A DNA stretch of 64,000 nt from Marivita hallyeonensis. Its GTDB lineage: Bacteria; Pseudomonadota; Alphaproteobacteria; Rhodobacterales; Rhodobacteraceae. Location: NCBI RefSeq assembly GCF_900129875.1, contig NZ_FQXC01000003.1:310001-374000 (forward strand), given 5' to 3'. Positions 8,336 through 16,646 of this stretch are shown here, in pieces. The translations under genes were made by a program, and so were the position numbers. Under the pieces are notes generated by a model. That model was given only the letters and a program-made list of their open reading frames with translations. It was not told the DNA's origin and did no database searches. Numbering within the stretch: the first letter of the stretch is position 1; every line of letters begins with the position of its first letter.

Positions 8336-8481
8336 GCGTGCACCTCCTCCACGACCGGAGCGCGGACGACGGGTTCCTCCGCCTCTTTGTCCCACGTGCT
8401 CACGAACCAGATGAAGGATGCGGTCATGCCGCCCAGAACCAGAACGATGGCAAGAAGGGTGACCTTGATGGCTGTATTCAT
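8332..8481 (-). CDS. 49-residue single-helix membrane protein inside the soe operon
   Basis: Between the soeA and soeB genes a 49-codon frame starts at ATG 8481 and ends with TGA at 8332-8334. It overlaps the stop of soeA (ATGA) and the start of soeB (ATGA). Residues about 4-28 are hydrophobic (KVTLLAIVLVLGG begins the segment), and the tail is acidic (EAEEPVVRAPVVEEVHA). Double translational coupling argues that it is real. It could be an assembly or stability subunit of the membrane complex; no family is recognised. It is easily missed because of its size. Confidence 0.7.
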   Translation of the reverse strand: MNTAIKVTLLAIVLVLGGMTASFIWFVSTWDKEAEEPVVRAPVVEEVHA

Positions 8482-11306
8482 GTCTCCACCTTCCAACGCA
8501 GTTCATCCGGGCCTTGGCCGACCGGCGACTTGATCGGCGGTGCCGAGGGTTTGGTCTCGTCAGGTGCGTCGACCTTTTCGATCTTCACCCGGAGGTCGAA
8601 CCATGCCGCCTGACCGGTCACGGGATCGGAATTCGCCCAGCGCAAGCCGTCTCCCTTTGGCGGCAAAAGCTCGTGGATCAGATGGTTGAGCAGAAAGCCC
8701 TTCGTCGCCTCGGGCGCGTCCTTGTCCAAAGCCCACGCACCCTTGCGTTTGCCGATGGCGTTCCACGTCCAGATGGTATTTTCATTGAGCGCTGCCATAT
8801 GCGCGACGGGAACAATGATCGCTCCGTGGGCCGAAGTGACCTTGGCCCAATCGCCCGTCTTGAACCCATGCGCTTCCCAGAGCTTGGTGGGCACATACAT
8901 CGGGTTGCGCCCATGGATCTGCCGCAGCCACGCGTTCTGCGTGCCCCAGCTATGGTACATCGCCATGGGGCGCTGCGTGAGTGCATGGATCGAGAATTCC
9001 TCGGTGTCCACGCGGTCATCCTCGAACGGCGCATACCAGATCGGCAGTGGATCGAGCGTGGCCTTGATCCGGTCGCGCAGGTGATCCGGCGGCTGACGGT
9101 CACCATGGCCTTCGGCGGCAAGTTGGAACTTGCGCATCGGCTCGACGTACAGCTGGAAGATATAAGGTGCAGGCGCGTCGTAGAGGCCGATCTTCACCGC
9201 CCAGTCCTGATAGGCCTTGTTCCACGGTTTATAGTAAAGCCCTTCGTCCGGCACATGGCTCGTCCAGAATCCACCATTGGCGATATAGCTGTCCAACTGG
9301 CCCTCGTTCACATCGCCACGGCCTTCGGTCAGTCCGTTCTCTCCCATGCGCCAACCGGCAAGGGGCCCGACACCGGGGCGGCGCTGGTGGTTGGTGATGT
9401 AATCGGCGTAATCCGCATATTTCTGGCTACCGTCTTCGTTCACGAACCCCGGCAGGTTGAGCTTGGCCCCAAGTTCGCACAGCACAGACTGGAACCCGCG
9501 CACATCGCGGTCGGGTTCGACCACCGGCCATCGGATCGCATCCGCCGCCGCATCCGCCTCGCAGATCGGCCGGTCGAGAAGCGAGATACAGTCGTGCCGT
9601 TCAAGGTACGTCGTGTCTGGCAGGATCAGGTCGGCATAGGCCACCATCTCGGACGAATAGGCGTCGGAATAGATGATGCGCGGGATTACATAGTCGCCGT
9701 TCTCGTCGGTGTCCGTCAGCATCTTCATCACGCCCGACGTGTTCATCGATGAATTCCACGACATGTTCGCCATGTACATGAACAGCGTGTCGATCTTGTA
9801 AGGATCACCCGCATACGCGTTCGAGATGACCATGTGCATCAACCCGTGCGATGACATGGGGTTTTCCCAAGTATACGCCTTGTCGATCCGCGCAGGGCTG
9901 CCGTCGTCTTTGAGGCACAGGTCCTCCGGGCCATGCGTGAACCCCAGATGCGGGCCATCAAGCGGCGCGCCGGGCGTGACCTTGCAATGCGGTTTGGGAT
10001 GCGCGGTGGCAGGTTTCGGGTAAGGCGGTTTGAAGCGGAAACCGCCGGGGACCTCAACCGCCCCCAAAAGGATTTGCAACACGTGCAGCGCGCGACAGGT
10101 CTGGAAGCCGTTGGAATGCGCGCTGATCCCGCGCATCGCGTGGAAGCTGACGGGGCGGCCGACCATCTTCGCATGGGTTTCGCCTCGGAAGTCGGTCCAT
10201 TCCTGATCGATCTCGATGGCCTCATCAAACGCCACGCGTGCGATTTCGGCGGCGATGCGTTTGATCCGCTGTGCCGACACACCGCAGGACTTGCCCAGGT
10301 TTTCCGGCGCGTATTGCGCGTCTAGGTATCGCTCGGCCAAGAGGTGCATGACCGGGCGATGCGTGATCCCTGCGTGGCGGTGGCTGGCAGCCAGATCGGG
10401 TTTGACGCCCGGCTTGTCAAACGGCGTCAGCTTGCCCGTCACCCGGTCGATGACCAGCGGTTTGCCGTCGTCGTCCCGCAGAAACAGACCATGCTCTGGC
10501 GACTTCGGATCACCATTCACCAGAACCGGCGCGTTTGTAAAACGGGCGAGGTAGTCGAGGTCGATCTTCCCGGCTTTCAGAAGTTCATGAACGATGGCGA
10601 GAATGAACAGACCATCCGTACCCGGCGTAATCCCGACCCAATCGTCCGCCACGGCATTGTACCCGGTGCGGATCGGATTGACGCCGATGATCTTGACACC
10701 CCGCGCTTTGATCTTGCCAATGCCCATCTTGATCGGGTTGCTGTCATGATCCTCGGCCACACCGAACAGCATGAACAGCTTTGTATGGTCCCAATCGGGC
10801 TGACCGAATTCCCAAAACGCGCCACCCATCGTGTAGATGCCAGCAGCGGCCATGTTCACAGAACAGAACCCGCCATGTGCCGCGTAGTTCGGAGTGCCAA
10901 AGTTCTGCGCCCAGAAGGACGTGAAAGATTGCGACTGATCTCGGCCAGTGAAGAACGCCAGCTTCTCGGGGTTGGTGTCACGGATCGGCTTTAACCAGCC
11001 CGTCGCGATTTCCAGTGCCTCGTCCCAGGAGATTTCTTCGAACTCACCAGACCCGCGAGGTCCGACCCGCTTTAGTGGCGCCCGCAGTCGGGATGGCGCG
11101 TTGTGCTGCATGATCCCGGCGCTGCCCTTGGCACAGAGCACGCCCTGGTTCACCGGATGGTCGCGGTTGCCCTCGATATAGGCCACCTTGCCACCCTTCA
11201 TATGCACGTTGATCCCACACCGGCAGGCGCACATGTAGCAGGTCGTCTTGCGCACTTCGTCCGACACTTTCGGCGACAGATTAAGCTCTGGCTGGACGTG
11301 ACCCAT
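8478..11306 (-). CDS. soeA: molybdopterin catalytic subunit, SoeA-type cytoplasmic sulfite dehydrogenase
   Basis: A 942-residue molybdopterin oxidoreductase of the DMSO reductase family. The N-terminal [4Fe-4S] site is C23-x2-C26-x3-C30-x27-C58. Molybdopterin domains and a C-terminal MGD-binding domain (HSWGTQNAWLRQIHG region) follow. There is no twin-arginine signal peptide, so the enzyme should be cytoplasmic, as SoeA is; DmsA and PhsA types are exported. Known SoeABC oxidises sulfite to sulfate on the cytoplasmic side with quinone as acceptor. Xsc, encoded 3 kb away, produces sulfite. GGGAGA precedes the start. Thiosulfate or polysulfide reductase is the main alternative. Confidence 0.82.
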   Translation of the reverse strand: MGHVQPELNLSPKVSDEVRKTTCYMCACRCGINVHMKGGKVAYIEGNRDHPVNQGVLCAKGSAGIMQHNAPSRLRAPLKRVGPRGSGEFEEISWDEALEIATGWLKPIRDTNPEKLAFFTGRDQSQSFTSFWAQNFGTPNYAAHGGFCSVNMAAAGIYTMGGAFWEFGQPDWDHTKLFMLFGVAEDHDSNPIKMGIGKIKARGVKIIGVNPIRTGYNAVADDWVGITPGTDGLFILAIVHELLKAGKIDLDYLARFTNAPVLVNGDPKSPEHGLFLRDDDGKPLVIDRVTGKLTPFDKPGVKPDLAASHRHAGITHRPVMHLLAERYLDAQYAPENLGKSCGVSAQRIKRIAAEIARVAFDEAIEIDQEWTDFRGETHAKMVGRPVSFHAMRGISAHSNGFQTCRALHVLQILLGAVEVPGGFRFKPPYPKPATAHPKPHCKVTPGAPLDGPHLGFTHGPEDLCLKDDGSPARIDKAYTWENPMSSHGLMHMVISNAYAGDPYKIDTLFMYMANMSWNSSMNTSGVMKMLTDTDENGDYVIPRIIYSDAYSSEMVAYADLILPDTTYLERHDCISLLDRPICEADAAADAIRWPVVEPDRDVRGFQSVLCELGAKLNLPGFVNEDGSQKYADYADYITNHQRRPGVGPLAGWRMGENGLTEGRGDVNEGQLDSYIANGGFWTSHVPDEGLYYKPWNKAYQDWAVKIGLYDAPAPYIFQLYVEPMRKFQLAAEGHGDRQPPDHLRDRIKATLDPLPIWYAPFEDDRVDTEEFSIHALTQRPMAMYHSWGTQNAWLRQIHGRNPMYVPTKLWEAHGFKTGDWAKVTSAHGAIIVPVAHMAALNENTIWTWNAIGKRKGAWALDKDAPEATKGFLLNHLIHELLPPKGDGLRWANSDPVTGQAAWFDLRVKIEKVDAPDETKPSAPPIKSPVGQGPDELRWKVET

Positions 11307-11415
11307 GTGATGTCTCCCTATCCTGCCGGGTGTGTCCCCGGTCAGACCTGACGGCAGTCTTTACGTTTCTTCCCTAATGGTAAAGCCGCAATATGCAAGC
11401 GCTTACATTCCGAGG

Positions 11416-12549
11416 CTATCGGTCCTCGATCGGCACCCAGTCCCTTGGTTCCGGTCCGTTATAAAGCGTCAGCGGTCGGATCAGGATGTTGCCGCGCTGC
11501 TGTTCGAGGCACTGGATTACCCAGCCCGGCATGCGGCCAATCGCAAAGATCGGCACGTAAAGGTCCATCGGGATGCCATGCAGCTGGTAAATCACGCCGG
11601 AATAGAAATCGACATTCACGTTCAGCCCATGCCGGCTATAGGGTTTCATCGCCTCCACAACCGCCTGCAGGATCTCGTACCACTCGGGTGCGCCCATCTC
11701 TTCACCGAGCTTTCGCACGCCTTCGCGCATGTGCCGTGCGCGGGGGTCTTCGGCCCGGTAGACGCGATGACCGAATCCCGTGACAGCCTCGCGATTCTTT
11801 CGCTTGGCTTTCACGTAATCGGCAGCCTTGTCCGGCGTGCCGATTTCCTTGACCATCTTCATGACGTCTTCTGCCGCGCCGCCATGAGCCGGACCCGCAA
11901 GCGTGCTTAGCGCAGTGACGATTGCACCATGCAGGTTAGCTTCGGTCCCAACCGTGACCCGCGCGGCAAAGCTCGACGCGTTGGCACCGTGTTCGGCATG
12001 CAGCACGAAATCCACATCTGCCAGACGCGCCGCATCCTCTGACGGCTTTTCTCCCTTGAGCATCCAGAGCCAATTGGCCGCGTGGCTCAGGCTGTTATCG
12101 GGCGTGACCGGTTCGCGACCATTTCGGATCGCCTCATGCGCAGCGATCAGTGTCGGCACCTGCGCGGTCAGCTTCAGACCGTTGCGCTGAAATGCCTCTT
12201 CGCCGACCTGCTGGCTCCCGGGATCAAGCGCCGCCAGTGCCGAAACACAGGTGCGCAACACATCCATGGGGTGCCCGTCTTTGCAGGTGCGGATGATCTC
12301 AAGCACCGCATCCGGCACCGCGCGATGGCTGCGCATCTCGGTATCGAACGCATCCAGTTCCGCCGCCGTGGGCAATTCGCCCCGCATCAACAGATGGCAG
12401 ACCTCTTCGAATGTCGCGTGGGTTGCCAGGTCGTGGATCGAATAGCCCCGGTACTGCAGCGTTCCTGCTGCACCGTCGATGTCGCTCACGCCCGATCGTT
12501 CGAAATAGATCCCCTTCAGGCCCCTGTTGATCTTGACGGCTTCTGTCAT
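11416..12549 (-). CDS. citrate synthase / 2-methylcitrate synthase family enzyme
   Basis: A 377-residue citrate synthase-fold protein with the catalytic histidines in AGPAHGGAAE and GFGHRVYRAEDP and the aspartate in VNVDFYSG. Length and spacing fit the short CitZ/PrpC group. It would condense oxaloacetate with acetyl-CoA (or propionyl-CoA). AAAGGAG lies just before the ATG at 12549. Placed between pta/xsc and soeABC, it could draw acetyl-CoA from sulfonate breakdown into the TCA cycle. Citrate cannot be told from methylcitrate synthase by eye, and no prpB or prpD is nearby. Confidence 0.85.
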   Translation of the reverse strand: MTEAVKINRGLKGIYFERSGVSDIDGAAGTLQYRGYSIHDLATHATFEEVCHLLMRGELPTAAELDAFDTEMRSHRAVPDAVLEIIRTCKDGHPMDVLRTCVSALAALDPGSQQVGEEAFQRNGLKLTAQVPTLIAAHEAIRNGREPVTPDNSLSHAANWLWMLKGEKPSEDAARLADVDFVLHAEHGANASSFAARVTVGTEANLHGAIVTALSTLAGPAHGGAAEDVMKMVKEIGTPDKAADYVKAKRKNREAVTGFGHRVYRAEDPRARHMREGVRKLGEEMGAPEWYEILQAVVEAMKPYSRHGLNVNVDFYSGVIYQLHGIPMDLYVPIFAIGRMPGWVIQCLEQQRGNILIRPLTLYNGPEPRDWVPIEDR

Positions 12550-12585
12550 TGCAGGCTCCTTTGCGGCGTAGGTCTGGAGGTGGGT
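12550..12585. promoter_or_regulatory. 36-bp divergent spacer holding two opposed ribosome sites
   Basis: Only 36 bases separate the start codons of the citrate synthase-like gene (minus) and pta (plus). They contain AAAGGAG reading leftward and GGAGG (12576-12580) reading rightward. There is no room for two full promoters, so at least one must lie inside the opposite coding region. Confidence 0.6.
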
Positions 12586-13449
12586 ATGGGCGTATTGGAC
12601 GCTGCGCGCGCGGTGGCGCAAAAGGCACAGGCGCGGGTGGTCTTCCCCGAACTGTCTGACCCTCGCGTGGCGGAGGCGGCGCGGCGCTTGAACGCCGAGG
12701 GGCTATGCGTACCTGTGCCGGTCAGTGACAGCGTGACCGACGCGCAGGTTACAGCCCTTGTCGCAGCACGCGGCACCAAGGAAGCGCTCGCGCGACGATT
12801 GCTGCAGAAACCGCTGTACCGGGCCGCGGCAATGGTTGCGGCAGGAGAGGCCGATGCGATGATTGCTGGCGCTGACAGCCCGACGCGTCGCGTGATCGAA
12901 GCCGCCGGGATGGCGATAGGTCTTGCCGACGGGGTCGCGGTGCCGTCGTCGTACTTTTTGATGGTGTTCCCCGATGGGCGCGAATTTATCTTCGCGGATT
13001 GTGCGGTCAATGTCGCGCCGGACGCAACTGTCTTGGAGGCCATTGCACGTGCTTCGTCGGACACGGCGAAGGCCTTGCTTGGCTCGGCGAACGTGGCGCT
13101 CCTGTCCTTCTCGACCGGAACAAGCGGCGCCGGGGACAGCGTCGACACCGTGCGCTCCGTCGCCGAAGCAACCGGATTCACCGGACCGGTGCAGGCCGAC
13201 GCTGCGCTCAACGCGGAGATTGCAACGAAAAAGGGGCTGGGTTCAGGCGATGCAAACGTGCTGATCTTCCCGTCGCTCGACGCAGGCAATATCGCATACA
13301 AGCTCTGCCAGGAACTGGCAGGCGCGCAGGCCATCGGGCCTTTCCTGCAAGGCTTTGCCAAGCCGGTTTGTGACCTCAGCCGCGGGGCCACGGTTGAGGA
13401 CATCATCGCGTCAACGCTCGTCACTATTTCACTTGCGAAGGCGGAGTAA
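12586..13449 (+). CDS. pta: phosphate acetyltransferase
   Basis: A 287-residue PTA/PTB family enzyme starting MGVLDAARAVAQKAQARVV, the usual start of xsc-linked phosphotransacetylases. Family segments include AGADSPTRR, a TGTSGAG segment and the C-terminal GPFLQGFAKPVCDLSRG. It converts acetyl phosphate from Xsc to acetyl-CoA. It lacks the N-terminal DRTGG extension of enterobacterial Pta. It faces away from the citrate synthase-like gene and ends one base before the converging ackA stop, an unusual orientation because pta usually follows xsc on the same strand. Confidence 0.9.
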   Translation: MGVLDAARAVAQKAQARVVFPELSDPRVAEAARRLNAEGLCVPVPVSDSVTDAQVTALVAARGTKEALARRLLQKPLYRAAAMVAAGEADAMIAGADSPTRRVIEAAGMAIGLADGVAVPSSYFLMVFPDGREFIFADCAVNVAPDATVLEAIARASSDTAKALLGSANVALLSFSTGTSGAGDSVDTVRSVAEATGFTGPVQADAALNAEIATKKGLGSGDANVLIFPSLDAGNIAYKLCQELAGAQAIGPFLQGFAKPVCDLSRGATVEDIIASTLVTISLAKAE

Positions 13450-13450
13450 G

Positions 13451-14611
13451 TCATGCCGCATCCAGAAGCGCGGCAGCATCCATCGCGATCATGCGCTCTT
13501 CTTCCGCCGGGATAACCCACACGGAAACCTTGGAGCTGTCCGCATGCAGGCGCGGTCCGTTGCGGTGATTGAAATCCGGGTTGATCCGGACACCCAACCA
13601 TTCCAACCCGCGCAGGATGCGCGCCCGAACGCCAAGCGCGTTCTCTCCGATGCCGCCGGTAAAGGCGATGGCGTCAAGTCCCTCCAACGAGGCAATCAGT
13701 GACCCGGCATGGCGCAGCGTCCAGTAGCAGAAATGCTCGACCGCAAAGGCGCTTTCGGCGGATGGGTCAAGCATCAGGTTGCGCATATCGGATTTACCAC
13801 CTGACAAGCCCAAGAGACCGCTCTCGTGGTTCAGAATGGCCTTCGTGCGCGCCAGTCCGTTTTCCTCGACCAGTCGCAGGACGGCATTGGCGTCGATCCC
13901 ACCGGATCGGGTTCCCATTGTGAGACCATCGAGCGGCGAATAGCCCATCGTGGTGGCGATGGATTGGCCGTTGTGAATGGCACAGAGCGACGCACCGTTG
14001 CCGAGATGAAACGCCAAAAGGCGTGACGGCAGGTTTTCTCCCGACACCTCGGGCAGACGCCGCACGAGAGACGCGTAACTCAGCCCGTGGAAGCCGTACC
14101 GGCGAATGCCCTTCGTCTCCATCATCTTCGGGATCGCATATCGCGTGGCGACATCCGGATTTGTCGCGTGGAACGATGTATCGAAACTGGCGAATTGCGG
14201 CACATCCGGCGCGATCTTGGCAAGCGCCTCCATCGGGGCAAGGTTGTGCGGATTGTGCAGGGGGGCCAAAGGCGTGCAGTTGGCAATCTCGGCGCGCACC
14301 TCGGGTGTGACGCGCATCGGCCCAGTCAGCTTGCGCCCGCCATGCACCACGCGATGGGCCACCGCGCGCAGCGATTTGACGCTCACCCCCCGCGCGTCAA
14401 GCGCTTTCAGGATGGCCTGCAATGCGGATTGATGATCGAACAGGGTCGAATCGACGATTTCGTCCCCGATCCGCAGCTTGGACGCCCCACCAATAGCCTC
14501 CGCCATGCCCGATAACGTCTCGGACATGGCATCATCAAAAAGCGCAAACTTGATCGAGGATGACCCCGCGTTCAACACAAGGATTGATGTTGAAGGCGCG
14601 GGGTCGGACAT
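13451..14611 (-). CDS. ackA: acetate kinase
   Basis: A 386-residue ASKHA-fold kinase with the phosphate 1 segment VLNAGSSSIKFALFD, the HLGNGASLCAI motif, an FDTSFHATNP segment and the C-terminal TGGIGENA adenosine segment. It interconverts acetyl phosphate and acetate with ATP formation. The start at 14611 lies two bases after the xsc stop, so the pair forms a xsc-ackA operon. Together with pta it lets the cell split acetyl phosphate between ATP/acetate and acetyl-CoA. Confidence 0.93.
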   Translation of the reverse strand: MSDPAPSTSILVLNAGSSSIKFALFDDAMSETLSGMAEAIGGASKLRIGDEIVDSTLFDHQSALQAILKALDARGVSVKSLRAVAHRVVHGGRKLTGPMRVTPEVRAEIANCTPLAPLHNPHNLAPMEALAKIAPDVPQFASFDTSFHATNPDVATRYAIPKMMETKGIRRYGFHGLSYASLVRRLPEVSGENLPSRLLAFHLGNGASLCAIHNGQSIATTMGYSPLDGLTMGTRSGGIDANAVLRLVEENGLARTKAILNHESGLLGLSGGKSDMRNLMLDPSAESAFAVEHFCYWTLRHAGSLIASLEGLDAIAFTGGIGENALGVRARILRGLEWLGVRINPDFNHRNGPRLHADSSKVSVWVIPAEEERMIAMDAAALLDAA

Positions 14612-14613
14612 GA

Positions 14614-16392
14614 TCAGGCGACCTTTTGCGGACGCATGTCGGCGGGGTCGATCCCGGCCACCGCCACGGGGGCCTTCATCGCGTCGCGGCGGAACGGCTC
14701 GCCAAGCTCCTGATTGATCATCGCTTCGATCAGGGTGGTTTTGCCGTTTTCCATCTGATCCTTGATGGCGGTATTCAGCGCATCGGTCAGCTCTTCCATC
14801 GTCCGCGCCTGTACACCTTTGAGGCCACATGCCTTGGCAATCCCGGCATAGCTGACGCCCTCGTCCAATTCGGTGCCGACAAAGTTGTCCTCGTACCAAA
14901 GGGTCGAGTTCCGCTTTTCGGCGCCCCACTGGTAGTTGCGGAAGACAATCATCGTGATCGCGGGCCATTCGGGGCGACCGATCGCAGTTAGTTCGGTCAC
15001 CGCGATACCGAAGGCGCCGTCACCTGCAAACCCAACAACCGGCACATCCGGACACCCGATCTTGGCACCGACGATAGATGGCAGACCGTATCCGCACGGC
15101 CCGAACAGACCAGGCGCGAGGTATTTGCGGCCTTCCTCGAAGGATGGATACGCGTTTCCGATGGCGCAGTTGTTGCCGATGTCGGACGAGATGATCGCCT
15201 CTTTCGGCAACGCGCTCTGGATCGCACGCCACGCCATGCGGGGGCTCATCCAGTCCGGCTTGGCTGCGCGTGCGCGTTCGTTCCACGTGGTGCCGGGATC
15301 GTCGTCTTCGTGATCCATGCTGGACAGCTGCTGCGCCCAGGTGGATTTGGTCTTGGCGATCGTCGCTTTACGCTCTTCACGGCCCTCATCACCGGCAGTG
15401 TCGGACAGGCGCTCCAGGATGCCCTGCGCCACTTTCTTTGCGTCACCAACGATGCCGACGCTGACCTTCTTGGTCAGACCGATGCGATCAGGGTTGATGT
15501 CGACCTGAATGATCTTCGCATCCTTGGGCCAGTAGTCGATGCCATAGCCCGGCAGGGTCGAGAACGGGTTGAGACGCGTGCCAAGGCACAGCACGACATC
15601 CGCTTTGGAGATCAGCTCCATCCCCGCCTTGGACCCGTTGTAGCCCAGCGGTCCTGCAAAAAGCGGGTGCGAGCCTGGGAAGGCATCGTTGTGCTGGTAG
15701 CCCACACACACTGGTGCGGTCAGACGTTCAGCCAGTTCCATCGACGCCGGAATTGCCCCAGCAAGAACAACACCGGCACCGTTCAGGATCACGGGGTTCT
15801 TGGCATTGGACAGCAGATCGGCCGCCTGCTGGATCGCGCTATCGCCGCCCGACGGGCGCTCGAATTCGACGACCTCGGGCAGGTCGATGTCGACGACTTG
15901 CGTCCAGAAGTCACGCGGCATGTTGATTTGCGCTGGCGCCGACGCGCGCTTGGCATTGAGGATCACGCGGTTCAGGACTTCGGCCACACGGGTCGGGTCA
16001 CGCACTTCTTCCTGATAGGCAACCATGTCTTCGAACAGTTTCATCTGTTCGACTTCCTGGAAACCACCCATCCCAATGGTCTTGTTCGCGGCCTGTGGGG
16101 TGACCAGCAGAAGCGGTGTGTGGTTCCAATAGGCCGTCTTCACTGCCGTGACAAAGTTCGTGATGCCCGGACCGTTCTGCGCGATCATCATCGACATCTT
16201 ACCAGAGGCGCGGGTGTATCCGTCCGCCATCATCCCGCCCGAGCCTTCATGCGCGCAGTCCCAGAACGTGATGCCAGCCTTGGGGAAAATGTCGGAAATC
16301 GGCATGAAGGCCGACCCGATGATGCCGAACGCATGTTCGATGCCGTGCATCTGAAGGACTTTGACAAAGGCTTCTTCGGTCGTCATTTTCAT
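14614..16392 (-). CDS. xsc: sulfoacetaldehyde acetyltransferase
   Basis: A 592-residue thiamine diphosphate enzyme. The N-terminal Pyr domain carries the catalytic-type glutamate in AHEGSGGMMADGYTRA. The C-terminal PP domain has the GDGAFG ... N metal motif. Text segments such as FWDCAHEGSGG and GYQHNDAFPGSHPLFAGPLG fit Xsc rather than acetolactate synthase. The reaction is sulfoacetaldehyde plus phosphate to acetyl phosphate and sulfite. Start MKMTTEEAF is preceded by GGGAGAG. Upstream taurine or isethionate enzymes that make sulfoacetaldehyde are not in the window. Confidence 0.93.
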   Translation of the reverse strand: MKMTTEEAFVKVLQMHGIEHAFGIIGSAFMPISDIFPKAGITFWDCAHEGSGGMMADGYTRASGKMSMMIAQNGPGITNFVTAVKTAYWNHTPLLLVTPQAANKTIGMGGFQEVEQMKLFEDMVAYQEEVRDPTRVAEVLNRVILNAKRASAPAQINMPRDFWTQVVDIDLPEVVEFERPSGGDSAIQQAADLLSNAKNPVILNGAGVVLAGAIPASMELAERLTAPVCVGYQHNDAFPGSHPLFAGPLGYNGSKAGMELISKADVVLCLGTRLNPFSTLPGYGIDYWPKDAKIIQVDINPDRIGLTKKVSVGIVGDAKKVAQGILERLSDTAGDEGREERKATIAKTKSTWAQQLSSMDHEDDDPGTTWNERARAAKPDWMSPRMAWRAIQSALPKEAIISSDIGNNCAIGNAYPSFEEGRKYLAPGLFGPCGYGLPSIVGAKIGCPDVPVVGFAGDGAFGIAVTELTAIGRPEWPAITMIVFRNYQWGAEKRNSTLWYEDNFVGTELDEGVSYAGIAKACGLKGVQARTMEELTDALNTAIKDQMENGKTTLIEAMINQELGEPFRRDAMKAPVAVAGIDPADMRPQKVA

Positions 16393-16646
16393 GGTGGCTC
16401 TCCCAAACACAGGCGCCGACCTTGGGGCCGGCGCGATTGTTGCGGACAGTAGCGGTCCCGAGGAGTCGTCAGTAGGTCCAATTGGAACTGCGAATTATGT
16501 CCAGTTCACCTGTCTCACCAGCGCTACTCCCGGTCCAGACGCCGCGGCACAATCATGTATTTGCTGCATTCCCGCACCATTTGTGCCGAATTTTAGCTGC
16601 AGTATGATAGAAAGAGCATTACGGTACTACCGTATAGATTGAGTCG
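16393..16646. promoter_or_regulatory. divergent control region of xsc and the polysaccharide genes
   Basis: This 254-bp gap separates the xsc start from the polymerase-like gene. It is AT-richer in its right half. A perfect inverted repeat TACGGT-ACT-ACCGTA (16620-16634) sits 12 bases before the ATG of the polymerase-like gene, where a repressor or activator could control it. No convincing -35/-10 pair was picked out. Confidence 0.4.

Noticed and set aside
6702-11306. Reading the molybdoenzyme set as periplasmic DMSO reductase DmsABC
   Set aside because: The catalytic subunit has no twin-arginine signal, and the neighbouring xsc makes sulfite; SoeABC explains both. Biochemical proof is lacking.
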